DNA of 20,387 nt from positions 1 to 20,387 of IMG/VR virus record IMGVR_UViG_3300006027_000085; one strand, written 5' to 3'. The DNA comes from a virus. Shown piece by piece: positions 5,679 through 14,570 of this stretch. Both the position numbers and the translations under genes were made by a program. The notes under the pieces were generated by a model. It saw nothing but the letters and a program-made list of their open reading frames with translations, made no database searches and had not been told where the DNA came from. Within the stretch, counting starts at the first letter, position 1, and each line of letters starts with the position of its first letter.

Positions 5679-5746
5679 CCTGGCTTGAGTTTGAAAAAGA
5701 GAAAAACGAATTAGAAAATAAAATGATAAAACAAAATTTAAAATGA
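5492..5746 (+). CDS. Tail assembly chaperone, -1 frameshift extension
   Basis: 84 codons open in the -1 frame after the slippery site, ending at TGA 5744-5746. Fused to the first 177 residues of the zero-frame protein they give about 261 aa. The extension has protein-like composition, with AKWGWYQSIYALAGGDVSKF, then KEVTKLSLFQCLTWLEFEKEKNEL. This is the T-domain type of ending I associate with frameshifted chaperones of these phages, where the extension contacts the tail tube subunit. Its stop overlaps the next ATG (ATGA at 5743-5746), whereas the zero-frame stop lies 64 bp earlier. That exact junction strongly supports translation of this frame. Bases 5492-5678 are therefore read in two frames. 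Confidence 0.78.
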   Translation, partial: LPFRERVVETFDGLFGESTEGGFGISANFGAKWGWYQSIYALAGGDVSKFKEVTKLSLFQCLTWLEFEKEKNELENKMIKQNLK

Positions 5747-6204
5747 GACAAGTTTATACAGTACTAGATAAAATAAAAGAAATATTAAGAGCAAACGGAA
5801 TTACAAAAACCGTCACCTTCGGTGACATTACACAGGTGGACCTTAATAAAACTAGTATGTTTCCTTTAGCTCATGTAATGTTTAGAAATGTAGTATTTCA
5901 AGATAGAATCATGTCTGCATCTATTAGAATATTATGTTTAGATATAGTAGATGTAAATAAGAATAAAGAAACTGAAGACAACTTCTTTGGAAATGATAAT
6001 TTGCAAGATGTATTAAACACACAATTACAAGCAATAAACGACATACAACAAGAAATGAGAAGGGGAACTGCTTTCTCTGATAACTTTCAAATTACTACAA
6101 ATGTAACAGCTGAACCATTTATTGATAACTTTGAGAATGAATTAGCTGGATGGGGAATAACAGTAAATATAGAAGTTCCTAATAATGAATTATCTCTTTG
6201 TTAA
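5743..6204 (+). CDS. Probable tail completion/neck protein
   Basis: A 153-aa protein. Recognisable features are VTFGDITQVDLNKTSMFPLAHVMF near the N-terminus, a strand-rich middle with RILCLDIVDVNKNKE, and LNTQLQAINDIQQEMRRG before an acidic C-terminus with FENELAGW. This is the pattern of a small tail terminator-like protein that caps the tail tube at the head end. It starts in an ATGA overlap with the frameshifted chaperone and ends in a TAATG overlap with the next gene. The assignment rests on size, position and remembered family layout; it could equally be another connector protein. Confidence 0.55.
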   Translation: MRQVYTVLDKIKEILRANGITKTVTFGDITQVDLNKTSMFPLAHVMFRNVVFQDRIMSASIRILCLDIVDVNKNKETEDNFFGNDNLQDVLNTQLQAINDIQQEMRRGTAFSDNFQITTNVTAEPFIDNFENELAGWGITVNIEVPNNELSLC

Positions 6205-6656
6205 TGGCTAGAAGCACTTCTGAAATATTAGAATCATACAAAGAAAAAATAATATCCCAGTTACAAGACCGTTTAAAAAACTATGATAAGGTAGCTTCAG
6301 GAAGATTAATAAATAGTCTTACAGGAGAGGTTACTGAAAATGAAATTATAATAAGAGGTAGTAAATATTGGTATTGGGTGAATTATGGAAGAGAAGCTGG
6401 TGAGACACCACCTCCATACGCACCAATATTAGAATGGATGAAGGTAAGAGGATTGGATAATGAAAAAAGTGAAAGAGCAAATAAAGTAAAAGCATTTAGA
6501 ATAGCACAGAAAATAGGTAGAGAGGGAATACAAGGAATTAAATTTGTTGATGAAGTAAGTGAAAATATAAAATCTTCTTTAACAAAAGAGATAGGAGATA
6601 GTTATATACTAAAGATAAATAATTCATTTAATGGCAACAGTCAAAGTAAACAGTAG
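6204..6656 (+). CDS. HK97 gp10-like head-tail connector candidate
   Basis: 150 aa from ATG 6204. A TTG six bases upstream is in frame but would break the TAATG junction and is not needed. The core ASGRLINSLTGEV, followed by YWYWVNYGREAGETPPP and ILEWMKVRGL, matches the usual layout of small gp10-like neck proteins (a 'V..GR.PG..PP...I..W...KG' pattern). The C-terminal part is helical. It probably sits in the connector between capsid and tail. Its last 26 bases overlap the start of the large adhesin-like gene. Confidence 0.6.
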   Translation: MARSTSEILESYKEKIISQLQDRLKNYDKVASGRLINSLTGEVTENEIIIRGSKYWYWVNYGREAGETPPPYAPILEWMKVRGLDNEKSERANKVKAFRIAQKIGREGIQGIKFVDEVSENIKSSLTKEIGDSYILKINNSFNGNSQSKQ

Positions 6657-9600
6657 AAGTCCTTATTACGTAGTAGCATCAGGAGCTGACGGAGGTACAA
6701 TAGAAAACGCATCAGTAAAAATAGTTCAGGTAACAGGCACAGGAGATAAAGAAGGTCCTATATCTGAAGTATATGGAAATAATATTACTTTAAAGGTTGT
6801 CGCTAATAACTTTACACCTGTATCTTATTTATGGAGTGGAGGTGCAATTGCTGGAAATACAAATAAACAGATAGATGATTTTACTGAACCATCAGGAGCA
6901 GACCAAAGTATTGATTATGGTGTTATAGCTAAAGATTCAGCAGGAAATTCATATCCAGCAACTTTTACTGTAAGCTGGTCAGCAGATGCTCAATTTACAG
7001 CATTACTACAAATAGAAAATACAATTACAGGTCCATCTGCAGGATATACATTATCAGGAACTCCTGCATTAACTTATAATAGTACTACTAATAGATATGA
7101 AGCAAGAATAACAGGTAAGGATGGGGGTGCTTATTCATTTACATATTCAGCTACTTTAAATTCTGGATATAATGAAACTTCTACATTAACATTCTCTCCT
7201 ACATCTCCACAAGCAGGGACTTTTGCTACAGCAACAGGGGATGTTACAATACCAGTTACTTTATCGGGAACAGTAGCATTAAACGCAACATACGTATTAA
7301 GAAGAAGTACTTCTAATGTAATAGAAGGAAATACATTTGATATCTTTTTAGATACACAAAATGTTCCAAGTGGTACTTCAGTTCCATTTACTATAACAGG
7401 TGTTCAAGAAGCAGATTTACAAAGACAATCTCTGACAGGTGCTTTTGTAATCGGAGATACTGCAGTTCCTAATCAAAGTGTTAGAACATTTCAAACACTA
7501 ACAGATTTTGTTTCTGAAGGTGATGAAACTTTTACTTTAACATTAAATGACATAACCCCTACAGTATCAATAAGTGTTATTATTAGTGATTCTAACACAA
7601 ATCAAGCACAAACAACTCAAGTAAGTTTAAATGGATATTATTCTGAAAATAATGCTTGTTCAGCAACTGCTACAGAAGATGCTCATTATGGGCTTGCTTC
7701 AGGGCAAGTATTTGGTAATGGTGTGATTTTATATAAGGATATGAACCTTACACAACCATACACATCTACAGGAGATAATTATAAAATTGGAGCTAATCAT
7801 AGAGGAAGAATTGGTCGTTTTAATCCAGGTGAGATAACAGGATATGTAGAATGTCCAACTACAACAGAAGAGGAAGATGTTAAAAACGAATCTCCACTAT
7901 TCACTTGTGTTACTTCTGGGTTTCAAATGCTTGATGGAGTTGCAGGTGAACCAGTAAATTTTAATATTAATTTTGGAGCAGCGACTGTCTCACCATCAAC
8001 ATATACTCTTGGAACAAATGTAAAATATACAGCAACAATACAAGTTCCTACATCAGGATATTCAAATAGTGGGACTTTAGAAAATCCAACTTTAATTACC
8101 TGTGAAGATACAGCTAATGCAACTGCAAAGGTTGCTCTAACTTGTAGTGATATTCAATTTAATGTGCCAGATGGTGCAACTGGTGAATCAATTTCATATA
8201 ACTACAGTGTGATTCCTGCAAGTGCTATTGTTAGTGTAAAAAATAGTAGCGGAGGAAATGTTTATGCTTCTGGTTCTGATACTTATACTTTAACTATTAC
8301 AGTACCAGCTGGATATTCAAATACTGGTCAAACTCTACAATGTACAGATACAGCTACAGGAACTACACTGCCTGTATTTACTTGTGATATTGCAAACTTC
8401 CAAATAACATCTCCAGGATTTATTAACACAGCAGTTCAAGCAACTGTTTCTGCTGGAACGTTAAATTCAGTAAGTCCAAGTGTTTATCAAAGAGGAGTAT
8501 ATACATATACAGCTGATATTACAATACCATCAGGTTATCAAAATGCTGGAACTTCAATATCACCTGCTTGTACAATTACAGCAGAAGGAGTTATAAAACC
8601 TTCGGATTCTAATTCAATAACTATATCAAGTACTAATACTTCAACAACAGGAGCAAATGGAGAACTTCCTTGTGATTTAGAAGCTGATACAATTGTTTAT
8701 TATTCAGGTACAATTCAAAACGGAACATCATTATATACAAATCCTGAAAGAACATCTCCTTTTGGAGGTGCAGATTTATGGCATAAATTAGTAGTTCCAA
8801 ATTCAGACGGAGAGTTAATTGATAGATATGCAAGAATATATTCTTATCCTCCAGGACAAATTAATAATTTAAGTCAATGTGGACTGGGAACTGGTACTGG
8901 AACAGGTACAGGAGGTACTGCAACACCAACAGTGACTATATCTGCAAGTAATGAAGATACAGGAAGTAATGCTCATGCTTCATTTACTTATCAAAGAACA
9001 ACTTTAACAGCAACCACTTCAAATATTAATTCACCAAGTTATCAGTGGTATAAAGGTAGTTTTCCTGATGGAGGGACTGCAGTTTTAACTGCAATATCAG
9101 GAGAAACATCAAGTCAATTAGTTATTAATGGGGGTAGCGGTGAAACACAAACAACAACAGGAGTAGTATATTATAACTGTTTAGTTAATGATACTTATGA
9201 AGCAGATGCAAATTATGATATATTATGGGATGCAAGAGCAAGTTATTCTGTTACATATTCAGTTACAGGAGCAGCAAATATAAGTGCTTGTACTTCATCT
9301 GATTCTTTAACTTTATATGGAGATAGAGATGGTTCAACTGCTTTTTGTAATGCAACTAAATTTTATACAGATGCAGCAGGAACTACAGTAGCTCCAGGTG
9401 GAAGAACTTATTCTGATGGAACTAATTTTAGATATATAGAAGTAAGTGGAGTTCCTTTAGGATGTGTTGATTGGGGATGTGCAGGACCACCAGCAACTCA
9501 ACCAACTACTGGTACTATTCAAAAAGTATATGCAAGAAGATGTCAAAACCAAGATTCTCCAGGTAGATATGAATATTTCTTATTTGATGGATTTGAAGGA

Positions 9601-10554
9601 TATATTCCAGGTCAACATATTTTAGATATTTCTGATGTAGGTCAAGTAGGAGGAAGAGGATGTTATGAATTAATACAAGAATTTGATGATACATATTTAC
9701 TTCCTGATGGATATATAAGAATACAATTATCAGACCTTGAAAGACAACAACCTTATCCAGATTGTGATGAATGTACTGGAACTACACCTCCTGTAGTAGA
9801 AGAACCAGAACCAGTAATTACATATTACTATGCAAGATTTATTGATTGTGGTCAAGATGGTGGAAGTATTACTGCTGTATATTCTACAGACCAAATACCT
9901 ACAAGTCTTGTTATAAAAACAAATAATATTTGTAAAGAATATTTAGATAATGTACAAGTAGATGGAGCTTTTAATTTATCTAACTTTACTACATTCTTTG
10001 GTTGTGACCCTTGTAAAGCAACAATTCCTACTCAAGACCCAACACCAACTATATCTTATTTTAGAACTTATGGAGATTGTGCAACTGGAGGTTCAGATAT
10101 TCAAAAAGATTATGGAAGTACATCTGATTTAGGCAGTAATTGGCCAGCAGTTGTAAATGACAATGGAATATGTATGCAAGATTTAGGAAGTACAGGAACT
10201 ACATCAACAGTTAATGTGTTAAACTTAATAAGTTTTGAAGATTGTGCAACTTGTAATGAGTCAGTTAATCCTACTCCTGAACCAGACCCAACTCCAACTC
10301 CTACAGTAAGTAAGTTTAAAGTTTCAAGCTCAACAGAAACAACATCTTCTGCAGCTTGTTCGAATATAACTTTATTTGATGTTAAACTTGCTTATTCAGG
10401 AACATTGCAAGACGGAACTCGTTTATATACAAATGATACTTTAACAACTTTATATACACCAACAAGTACTAATTTTGTTAAATCAGATTCTGGTTATTCA
10501 TTTAGAATAGGTGTAAATAATCCAGGAGAAGTATCTAATTTAGTTGTATGTTAA
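6631..10554 (+). CDS. Giant modular Ig/Calx-beta/Cys-rich virion protein
   Basis: A 1307-aa protein, almost all beta-strand, Thr/Ser/Gly-rich, with no signal peptide. The N-terminal 210 residues hold Ig-like folds (LKVVANNFTPVSYLWSGG). Residues about 222-308 resemble a Calx-beta domain (VIEGNTFDIFLDT, VPFTITGV, SEGDETFTLTLND). Three tandem repeats of about 75 aa follow (about 424-654), each opening with TC and ending near GYSN/GYQN. A module ending in Cys with a 'G..LY....' core occurs at about 331-408, 677-750 and 1237-1307, more weakly at 871-950. Three Cys-rich units at about 965-1210 end in CDEC, CDPC or CATC. It is probably a surface-exposed tail protein for host or glycan binding; that role is inferred from architecture. 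Confidence 0.75.
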   Translation: MATVKVNSRSPYYVVASGADGGTIENASVKIVQVTGTGDKEGPISEVYGNNITLKVVANNFTPVSYLWSGGAIAGNTNKQIDDFTEPSGADQSIDYGVIAKDSAGNSYPATFTVSWSADAQFTALLQIENTITGPSAGYTLSGTPALTYNSTTNRYEARITGKDGGAYSFTYSATLNSGYNETSTLTFSPTSPQAGTFATATGDVTIPVTLSGTVALNATYVLRRSTSNVIEGNTFDIFLDTQNVPSGTSVPFTITGVQEADLQRQSLTGAFVIGDTAVPNQSVRTFQTLTDFVSEGDETFTLTLNDITPTVSISVIISDSNTNQAQTTQVSLNGYYSENNACSATATEDAHYGLASGQVFGNGVILYKDMNLTQPYTSTGDNYKIGANHRGRIGRFNPGEITGYVECPTTTEEEDVKNESPLFTCVTSGFQMLDGVAGEPVNFNINFGAATVSPSTYTLGTNVKYTATIQVPTSGYSNSGTLENPTLITCEDTANATAKVALTCSDIQFNVPDGATGESISYNYSVIPASAIVSVKNSSGGNVYASGSDTYTLTITVPAGYSNTGQTLQCTDTATGTTLPVFTCDIANFQITSPGFINTAVQATVSAGTLNSVSPSVYQRGVYTYTADITIPSGYQNAGTSISPACTITAEGVIKPSDSNSITISSTNTSTTGANGELPCDLEADTIVYYSGTIQNGTSLYTNPERTSPFGGADLWHKLVVPNSDGELIDRYARIYSYPPGQINNLSQCGLGTGTGTGTGGTATPTVTISASNEDTGSNAHASFTYQRTTLTATTSNINSPSYQWYKGSFPDGGTAVLTAISGETSSQLVINGGSGETQTTTGVVYYNCLVNDTYEADANYDILWDARASYSVTYSVTGAANISACTSSDSLTLYGDRDGSTAFCNATKFYTDAAGTTVAPGGRTYSDGTNFRYIEVSGVPLGCVDWGCAGPPATQPTTGTIQKVYARRCQNQDSPGRYEYFLFDGFEGYIPGQHILDISDVGQVGGRGCYELIQEFDDTYLLPDGYIRIQLSDLERQQPYPDCDECTGTTPPVVEEPEPVITYYYARFIDCGQDGGSITAVYSTDQIPTSLVIKTNNICKEYLDNVQVDGAFNLSNFTTFFGCDPCKATIPTQDPTPTISYFRTYGDCATGGSDIQKDYGSTSDLGSNWPAVVNDNGICMQDLGSTGTTSTVNVLNLISFEDCATCNESVNPTPEPDPTPTPTVSKFKVSSSTETTSSAACSNITLFDVKLAYSGTLQDGTRLYTNDTLTTLYTPTSTNFVKSDSGYSFRIGVNNPGEVSNLVVC
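7900..8592 (+). repeat. Three tandem ~75-aa coding repeats
   Basis: Units start near 7900, 8137 and 8374. Each encodes a (V/L/F)TC opening, a central strand pair and a closing V/I-P-(T/A/S)-(S)GYxN-(S/T/A)G motif followed by another Cys. The DNA copies have diverged, so this is an old protein-level duplication rather than a recent DNA repeat. Confidence 0.7.
8887..8910 (+). repeat. 6-bp microsatellite encoding Gly-Thr linker
   Basis: Four GGwACw units encode GTGTGTGT, followed by GGT. It forms a flexible hinge between the second 'LY' module and the next Ig-like domain. Such a tract can change length by slippage in steps of two residues without frameshift. Confidence 0.6.
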
Positions 10555-10606
10555 AATAGATATAATACTATATTTATTTTTTTAGTTATTTACTAAAAGA
10601 AAAGAC

Positions 10607-11698
10607 ATGGCAGTACTATCAAGCTCTACATTAGAATTATATTGCTGGACAGGAAGATTTAGTGCTAAACCTGCTTCACCACAATATACAATTACAAAAT
10701 CAAATCCTGATTCAAATAATACAGTTAGATTTGAAATAGCTGAACTTGTACAAGATTACATAGATATTGTATTTCAAAATGATTATAGTGTAGCTTCAAG
10801 TGGACTTTCTAATATTAAATCTGCTTGTTGGTGGAGTTATGATAAAACAAATACATATAGTGATGCTACACCTTCAACAATTGATACAGGATATGGAATA
10901 GCAACAAAAGGATATAGTTATTTTGAAGATGGAATTAATGCAAATAATGTATCATCTAAATTAATTAGCAATCAATATATTTACTTACCACAAGGCCAAA
11001 CTGTAAGAATACCAGTTTACAAAGGACCTAATGGAGTTAGTAGGGTTAGATTTTATAGTAAAGATTCATCAGGAAATGAATATATAGCAGATAGAGATAC
11101 AGAAGCAACTTTCTCTGCAGTACCTTCTACAGAAGATTGTAACAGATTTATAAAATATGCTTCAACTAATGTTAATGTAAGTAAAATAGAAATTGTATCT
11201 GGAAATACATCATTATCTTCATATTCATCAGTAACAGGAGAAGCAATAGAAACTGTTTATCCTATTTATTTAGATTGTAGTAAATTCAATAACTATAAAA
11301 TATCATTTATAAATAAATTTGGTGCTATACAAGATTTATGGTTTAATCAGAAAAGAACAGATAGTTTAGATGTTAAAAGAGAAAGCTTTAATACAAGTAC
11401 AATATATTCAACAACGTCAACAGTAAATTATAATACATATAGTCCAACAATGATTGTTCAAGATGTATCAAGTAAAAAATCTCTTACATTAAACACAGGA
11501 TTTTTAAAAGAAGAATATAATGAAACAATTAGACAATTAATGCAGTCTGAAGATGTTTGGATTAGAGATGGTAATTATACATTACCTGTAACAATAAAAG
11601 ATTCAAGTTTCAATTATAAAACACATTTAAATGATAAACTTGTGAACTATACCGTTCAATTTGAATATGCTTTTGAAGGTATTAACACAGTTAGATAA
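10607..11698 (+). CDS. Putative tail/baseplate structural protein
   Basis: A 363-aa protein starting 52 bp after the adhesin-like gene, behind an A-rich leader. The N-terminus (LELYCWTGRFSAKPASPQYTI) and the mixed strand-rich body carry no enzyme motif. The C-terminal region (DLWFNQKRTDSLDVKRESF, later FLKEEYNETIRQLMQSEDVW and LVNYTVQFEYAFEG) has the look of a tail-tip protein, which I associate with uncharacterised structural proteins of marine Bacteroidetes phages. The gene is translationally coupled to the next (TAATG). A distal-tail-like role is a guess from its place before the large tail protein. Confidence 0.5.
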   Translation: MAVLSSSTLELYCWTGRFSAKPASPQYTITKSNPDSNNTVRFEIAELVQDYIDIVFQNDYSVASSGLSNIKSACWWSYDKTNTYSDATPSTIDTGYGIATKGYSYFEDGINANNVSSKLISNQYIYLPQGQTVRIPVYKGPNGVSRVRFYSKDSSGNEYIADRDTEATFSAVPSTEDCNRFIKYASTNVNVSKIEIVSGNTSLSSYSSVTGEAIETVYPIYLDCSKFNNYKISFINKFGAIQDLWFNQKRTDSLDVKRESFNTSTIYSTTSTVNYNTYSPTMIVQDVSSKKSLTLNTGFLKEEYNETIRQLMQSEDVWIRDGNYTLPVTIKDSSFNYKTHLNDKLVNYTVQFEYAFEGINTVR

Positions 11699-14433
11699 TG
11701 AAACAAAAAGTACAACTTTTTATAGATAATCAAGAAGTAGATGTTTTTGAAGATGGTTCAATAAACATAGTATCTTCTATTAAAGATTTAAGAGACCCAT
11801 CTAAATTGTTTGCTGATTATAGTAGGAATTTTAATTTACCTGCTACAAGTAGAAATAATAAAGTATTTAAACATTATTATAATTATGATATTATAGATGG
11901 ATTTGATGCAAGAAAATCAGTTGAAGCCATAATAGAAGTAAATAATAGACCTTATAAATATGGATATATAAATTTAGAAGGTGTAGATTTAAAAAATAAT
12001 AAACCATCTGTTTATAGAATTACTTTTTATGGTAATTTAAGATTTCTTAAAGAGACTTTTAATAAAGTAAAACTATCTAAATTAAGCTGGTTAGATAATT
12101 TTAAATTTACATATCAGGCTTTTGATACAACAGGCACGGATAGTGTCTATGATTATTTAACATCATCTAAAAATATAACTGATGCAGACGGCACAACACA
12201 TACGCAACCCATAGTTGTTCCTTTAATATCTAATAAACAAAGATTATATTATAATTCAAGTAATAATTATTATGGAGTTTTAGAAGATGGTAATTTATAT
12301 TATACATCTACATCTCCAAATACTTATCCTAAAGGAGGTAAATATAATGGACTTGATTGGACAGGATTGGCTCCAGCAATTAGAATTGATTTAATAATAA
12401 AAGCAATAGAAAAATACGTAAACAGTTTACCAGAGGAAGTAAATCCATATACGATACAATTTTCTAATGATTTTTTAAATTCAGCTAATATAGATTATTA
12501 TAATTTATATATGTGGCTAAATAAAGATGTTTCTGATGATTCATTAAAAACAATAACCACACCTATAAATACTTTTCCTATAACAAGTACTGCTTCTTAT
12601 TTATATCAAACAACATCGCAAACTCCACTTCTAAATGTATCTTTTTTTAGTCCAGATGGACAAACATCAGGGAACTTTGCAAGTAAAATAGCAATAACAA
12701 ATATTGAAAGTGATTATGCAGATAGTGTTATAGTAAGATTAAGAATATTAAGTGCAGACACATCAACTCAATTTGGAGTACAAGTTAATTTAGATGGAGA
12801 AAAATTTACAAGTTTTGGGAATCAAACTCAAACAGGTCCAACTGGAGCTGCTTTAGAATTTGAAACTGAAACAGATGGAGTTTATGATTTTGAAATAATA
12901 ACAGACGAATCTACACCTATAACTTTTACTGGTTTTGAAATAGAAATTATACCAAGGGTTGAACAAGATTATAATATACAAACAGTAACAAAAACTGCAT
13001 CAGGATTTTCAGTGTATTCTGTAAAACAATTTTTACCTACACAGAGAATGCCAGACATGACAATTCTTGAGTTTTTATCTGGAATATTTAAAATGTTTAA
13101 TTTAGTTGCTGAAGTTGAAAATACTTCAAACACAACTAAAACTATATCTGTAAAAACATTAGATGGTTTTTATAACTCTTCTAATACTACTTTAGATATA
13201 ACAAATAAAATAGATATATCTTCAAGTAAAGTAGATAGACCTTTAAATTACACTAAAATAGTATTTAAATATGAAGATACAGATGCTATACTTGCAAAAC
13301 AACATAAAGAAGAATTAACTGCTGAAGAATGGGGTTCTGAATCTTGGCAAATATCAGAAGCAAAAAGTGGAGAAACTTATGAGGTTATACCTCCTTTTGG
13401 TCATATGAAGTTTGAAAGATTGATTGATGGTGAAACTGGAAATGCAACAAATGTACAAGTAGGTCATAGTATAACAAGAAGTAATAGAGATTCAGAAGAT
13501 TTTACTGAACAAAAATATAATCCCCATTATGGTAAACCTGTATTGTTTTATCCTATACTTCAAGCAAATGATGAGCAAATACCATATATATATAGAAATC
13601 CTGCTGATTTAACTACTTATACATATCAAGCACCAGATGATTATTTTATACCAAGTAATTCTACCGCATTAAACATATCACAAACAAATCATTTTGGTTT
13701 AGAATTAAGTGAATATTTAGCTAATACTGCTGGTGGAGATTATACAGATAACTTGTTTAATACATATTGGAAAAACTATATATCATCTATTTTTAGTAAA
13801 AAGAATAGATTTGTAAAACTAAAAGCTAAATTAACAAATGCTTTTATAGCAAAATATTCTCTTGCTGATAAAATAGTAGTTTCAGGAAGAGATTATAGTA
13901 TAAATAAAATAAATATTAATCTAATAGATGGTAGTTCTGATTTAGAACTAATACCATACTATGCAGTAAAATCTTATTACTGTTTAGCTTCTTTATTTAG
14001 TGTAAAAGTAGAATCAACTCCATCTGGTTATTTATTTGTTTTTGATAATAAATATGGAGTTTATCAAGTATCAGAAGGAACATTTACATTTGAAAATATA
14101 CCTTCATCTCATCCAATAGCTTTTCATAATTATGGAAAAGAAAGTACAATAACATATACTGGAACTGATATTGGAGGAACTAAAGTAGGTCTTGATGGAA
14201 ATACTTATACTTATTATTATGGAGACGTAGAAATGACAATTACAGGTGACTTTGGAATTATTAGTTATGAGTGTTACAATCATGGATATATGGGTGGTGA
14301 GGATAATTTCCAATATAATGCAGATTGTGCTTTAGAAACATCTCCAATACCAGTTGAAGGAAGTTTAACAGTAGATACAACAGATTATACTGCAGATACA
14401 GAGTTTATAACAGCAGACCAAACAGACGAATAA
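11698..14433 (+). CDS. Large tail protein with C-terminal cupredoxin-like domain
   Basis: A 911-aa protein. The N-terminal 130 residues (VQLFIDNQEVDVFEDGSINI, then DPSKLFADYSRNFNLPAT and YRITFYGNLRFLKETF) are typical of tail or baseplate hub-like proteins of Bacteroidetes phages. A section near residues 440-470 (LPTQRMPDMTILEFLSGIFKMFNL) resembles the baseplate hub theme. After about residue 765 a separate domain follows. It has SHPIAFHN around H805 and YECYNHGYMGG with C859, H862 and M865. His plus Cys-x2-His-x2-Met is the ligand layout of type 1 copper proteins such as amicyanin. An acidic Thr-rich tail ends the protein. It probably forms part of the tail tip. The copper site is inferred. 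Confidence 0.65.
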   Translation: MKQKVQLFIDNQEVDVFEDGSINIVSSIKDLRDPSKLFADYSRNFNLPATSRNNKVFKHYYNYDIIDGFDARKSVEAIIEVNNRPYKYGYINLEGVDLKNNKPSVYRITFYGNLRFLKETFNKVKLSKLSWLDNFKFTYQAFDTTGTDSVYDYLTSSKNITDADGTTHTQPIVVPLISNKQRLYYNSSNNYYGVLEDGNLYYTSTSPNTYPKGGKYNGLDWTGLAPAIRIDLIIKAIEKYVNSLPEEVNPYTIQFSNDFLNSANIDYYNLYMWLNKDVSDDSLKTITTPINTFPITSTASYLYQTTSQTPLLNVSFFSPDGQTSGNFASKIAITNIESDYADSVIVRLRILSADTSTQFGVQVNLDGEKFTSFGNQTQTGPTGAALEFETETDGVYDFEIITDESTPITFTGFEIEIIPRVEQDYNIQTVTKTASGFSVYSVKQFLPTQRMPDMTILEFLSGIFKMFNLVAEVENTSNTTKTISVKTLDGFYNSSNTTLDITNKIDISSSKVDRPLNYTKIVFKYEDTDAILAKQHKEELTAEEWGSESWQISEAKSGETYEVIPPFGHMKFERLIDGETGNATNVQVGHSITRSNRDSEDFTEQKYNPHYGKPVLFYPILQANDEQIPYIYRNPADLTTYTYQAPDDYFIPSNSTALNISQTNHFGLELSEYLANTAGGDYTDNLFNTYWKNYISSIFSKKNRFVKLKAKLTNAFIAKYSLADKIVVSGRDYSINKININLIDGSSDLELIPYYAVKSYYCLASLFSVKVESTPSGYLFVFDNKYGVYQVSEGTFTFENIPSSHPIAFHNYGKESTITYTGTDIGGTKVGLDGNTYTYYYGDVEMTITGDFGIISYECYNHGYMGGEDNFQYNADCALETSPIPVEGSLTVDTTDYTADTEFITADQTDE

Positions 14434-14570
14434 TGATTAAATTAATAATAGAACTATTAAAGACAGATAATTTTTATGGAGTTAATCCTTATATAGATAT
14501 TGCTAAAGGTAGATATAAATCACCAGAGAATTGGAAAGAATTTAAAAATATATTAAAACGTAGTAGGTAA
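14433..14570 (+). CDS. Small ORF between tail protein and tape measure, 45 aa
   Basis: ATG 14433 overlaps the upstream stop (TAATG), and its own TAA overlaps the tape measure ATG at 14570 in the same way. The 45-aa peptide begins MIKLIIELLKTDNFYGVNPY and is basic, with one helix and YKSPENWKEFKNILKRSR at the end. Precise overlap on both sides is strong evidence for translation. I recognise no domain. Its place just before the tape measure would suit a small tail chaperone or a coupling peptide. Confidence 0.62.
   Translation: MIKLIIELLKTDNFYGVNPYIDIAKGRYKSPENWKEFKNILKRSR

Noticed and set aside
8633-8833. Minus-strand ORF inside the giant protein gene (66 aa)
   Set aside because: Leu-rich reverse reading of a Ser/Thr/Asn-rich coding region; no independent signal.
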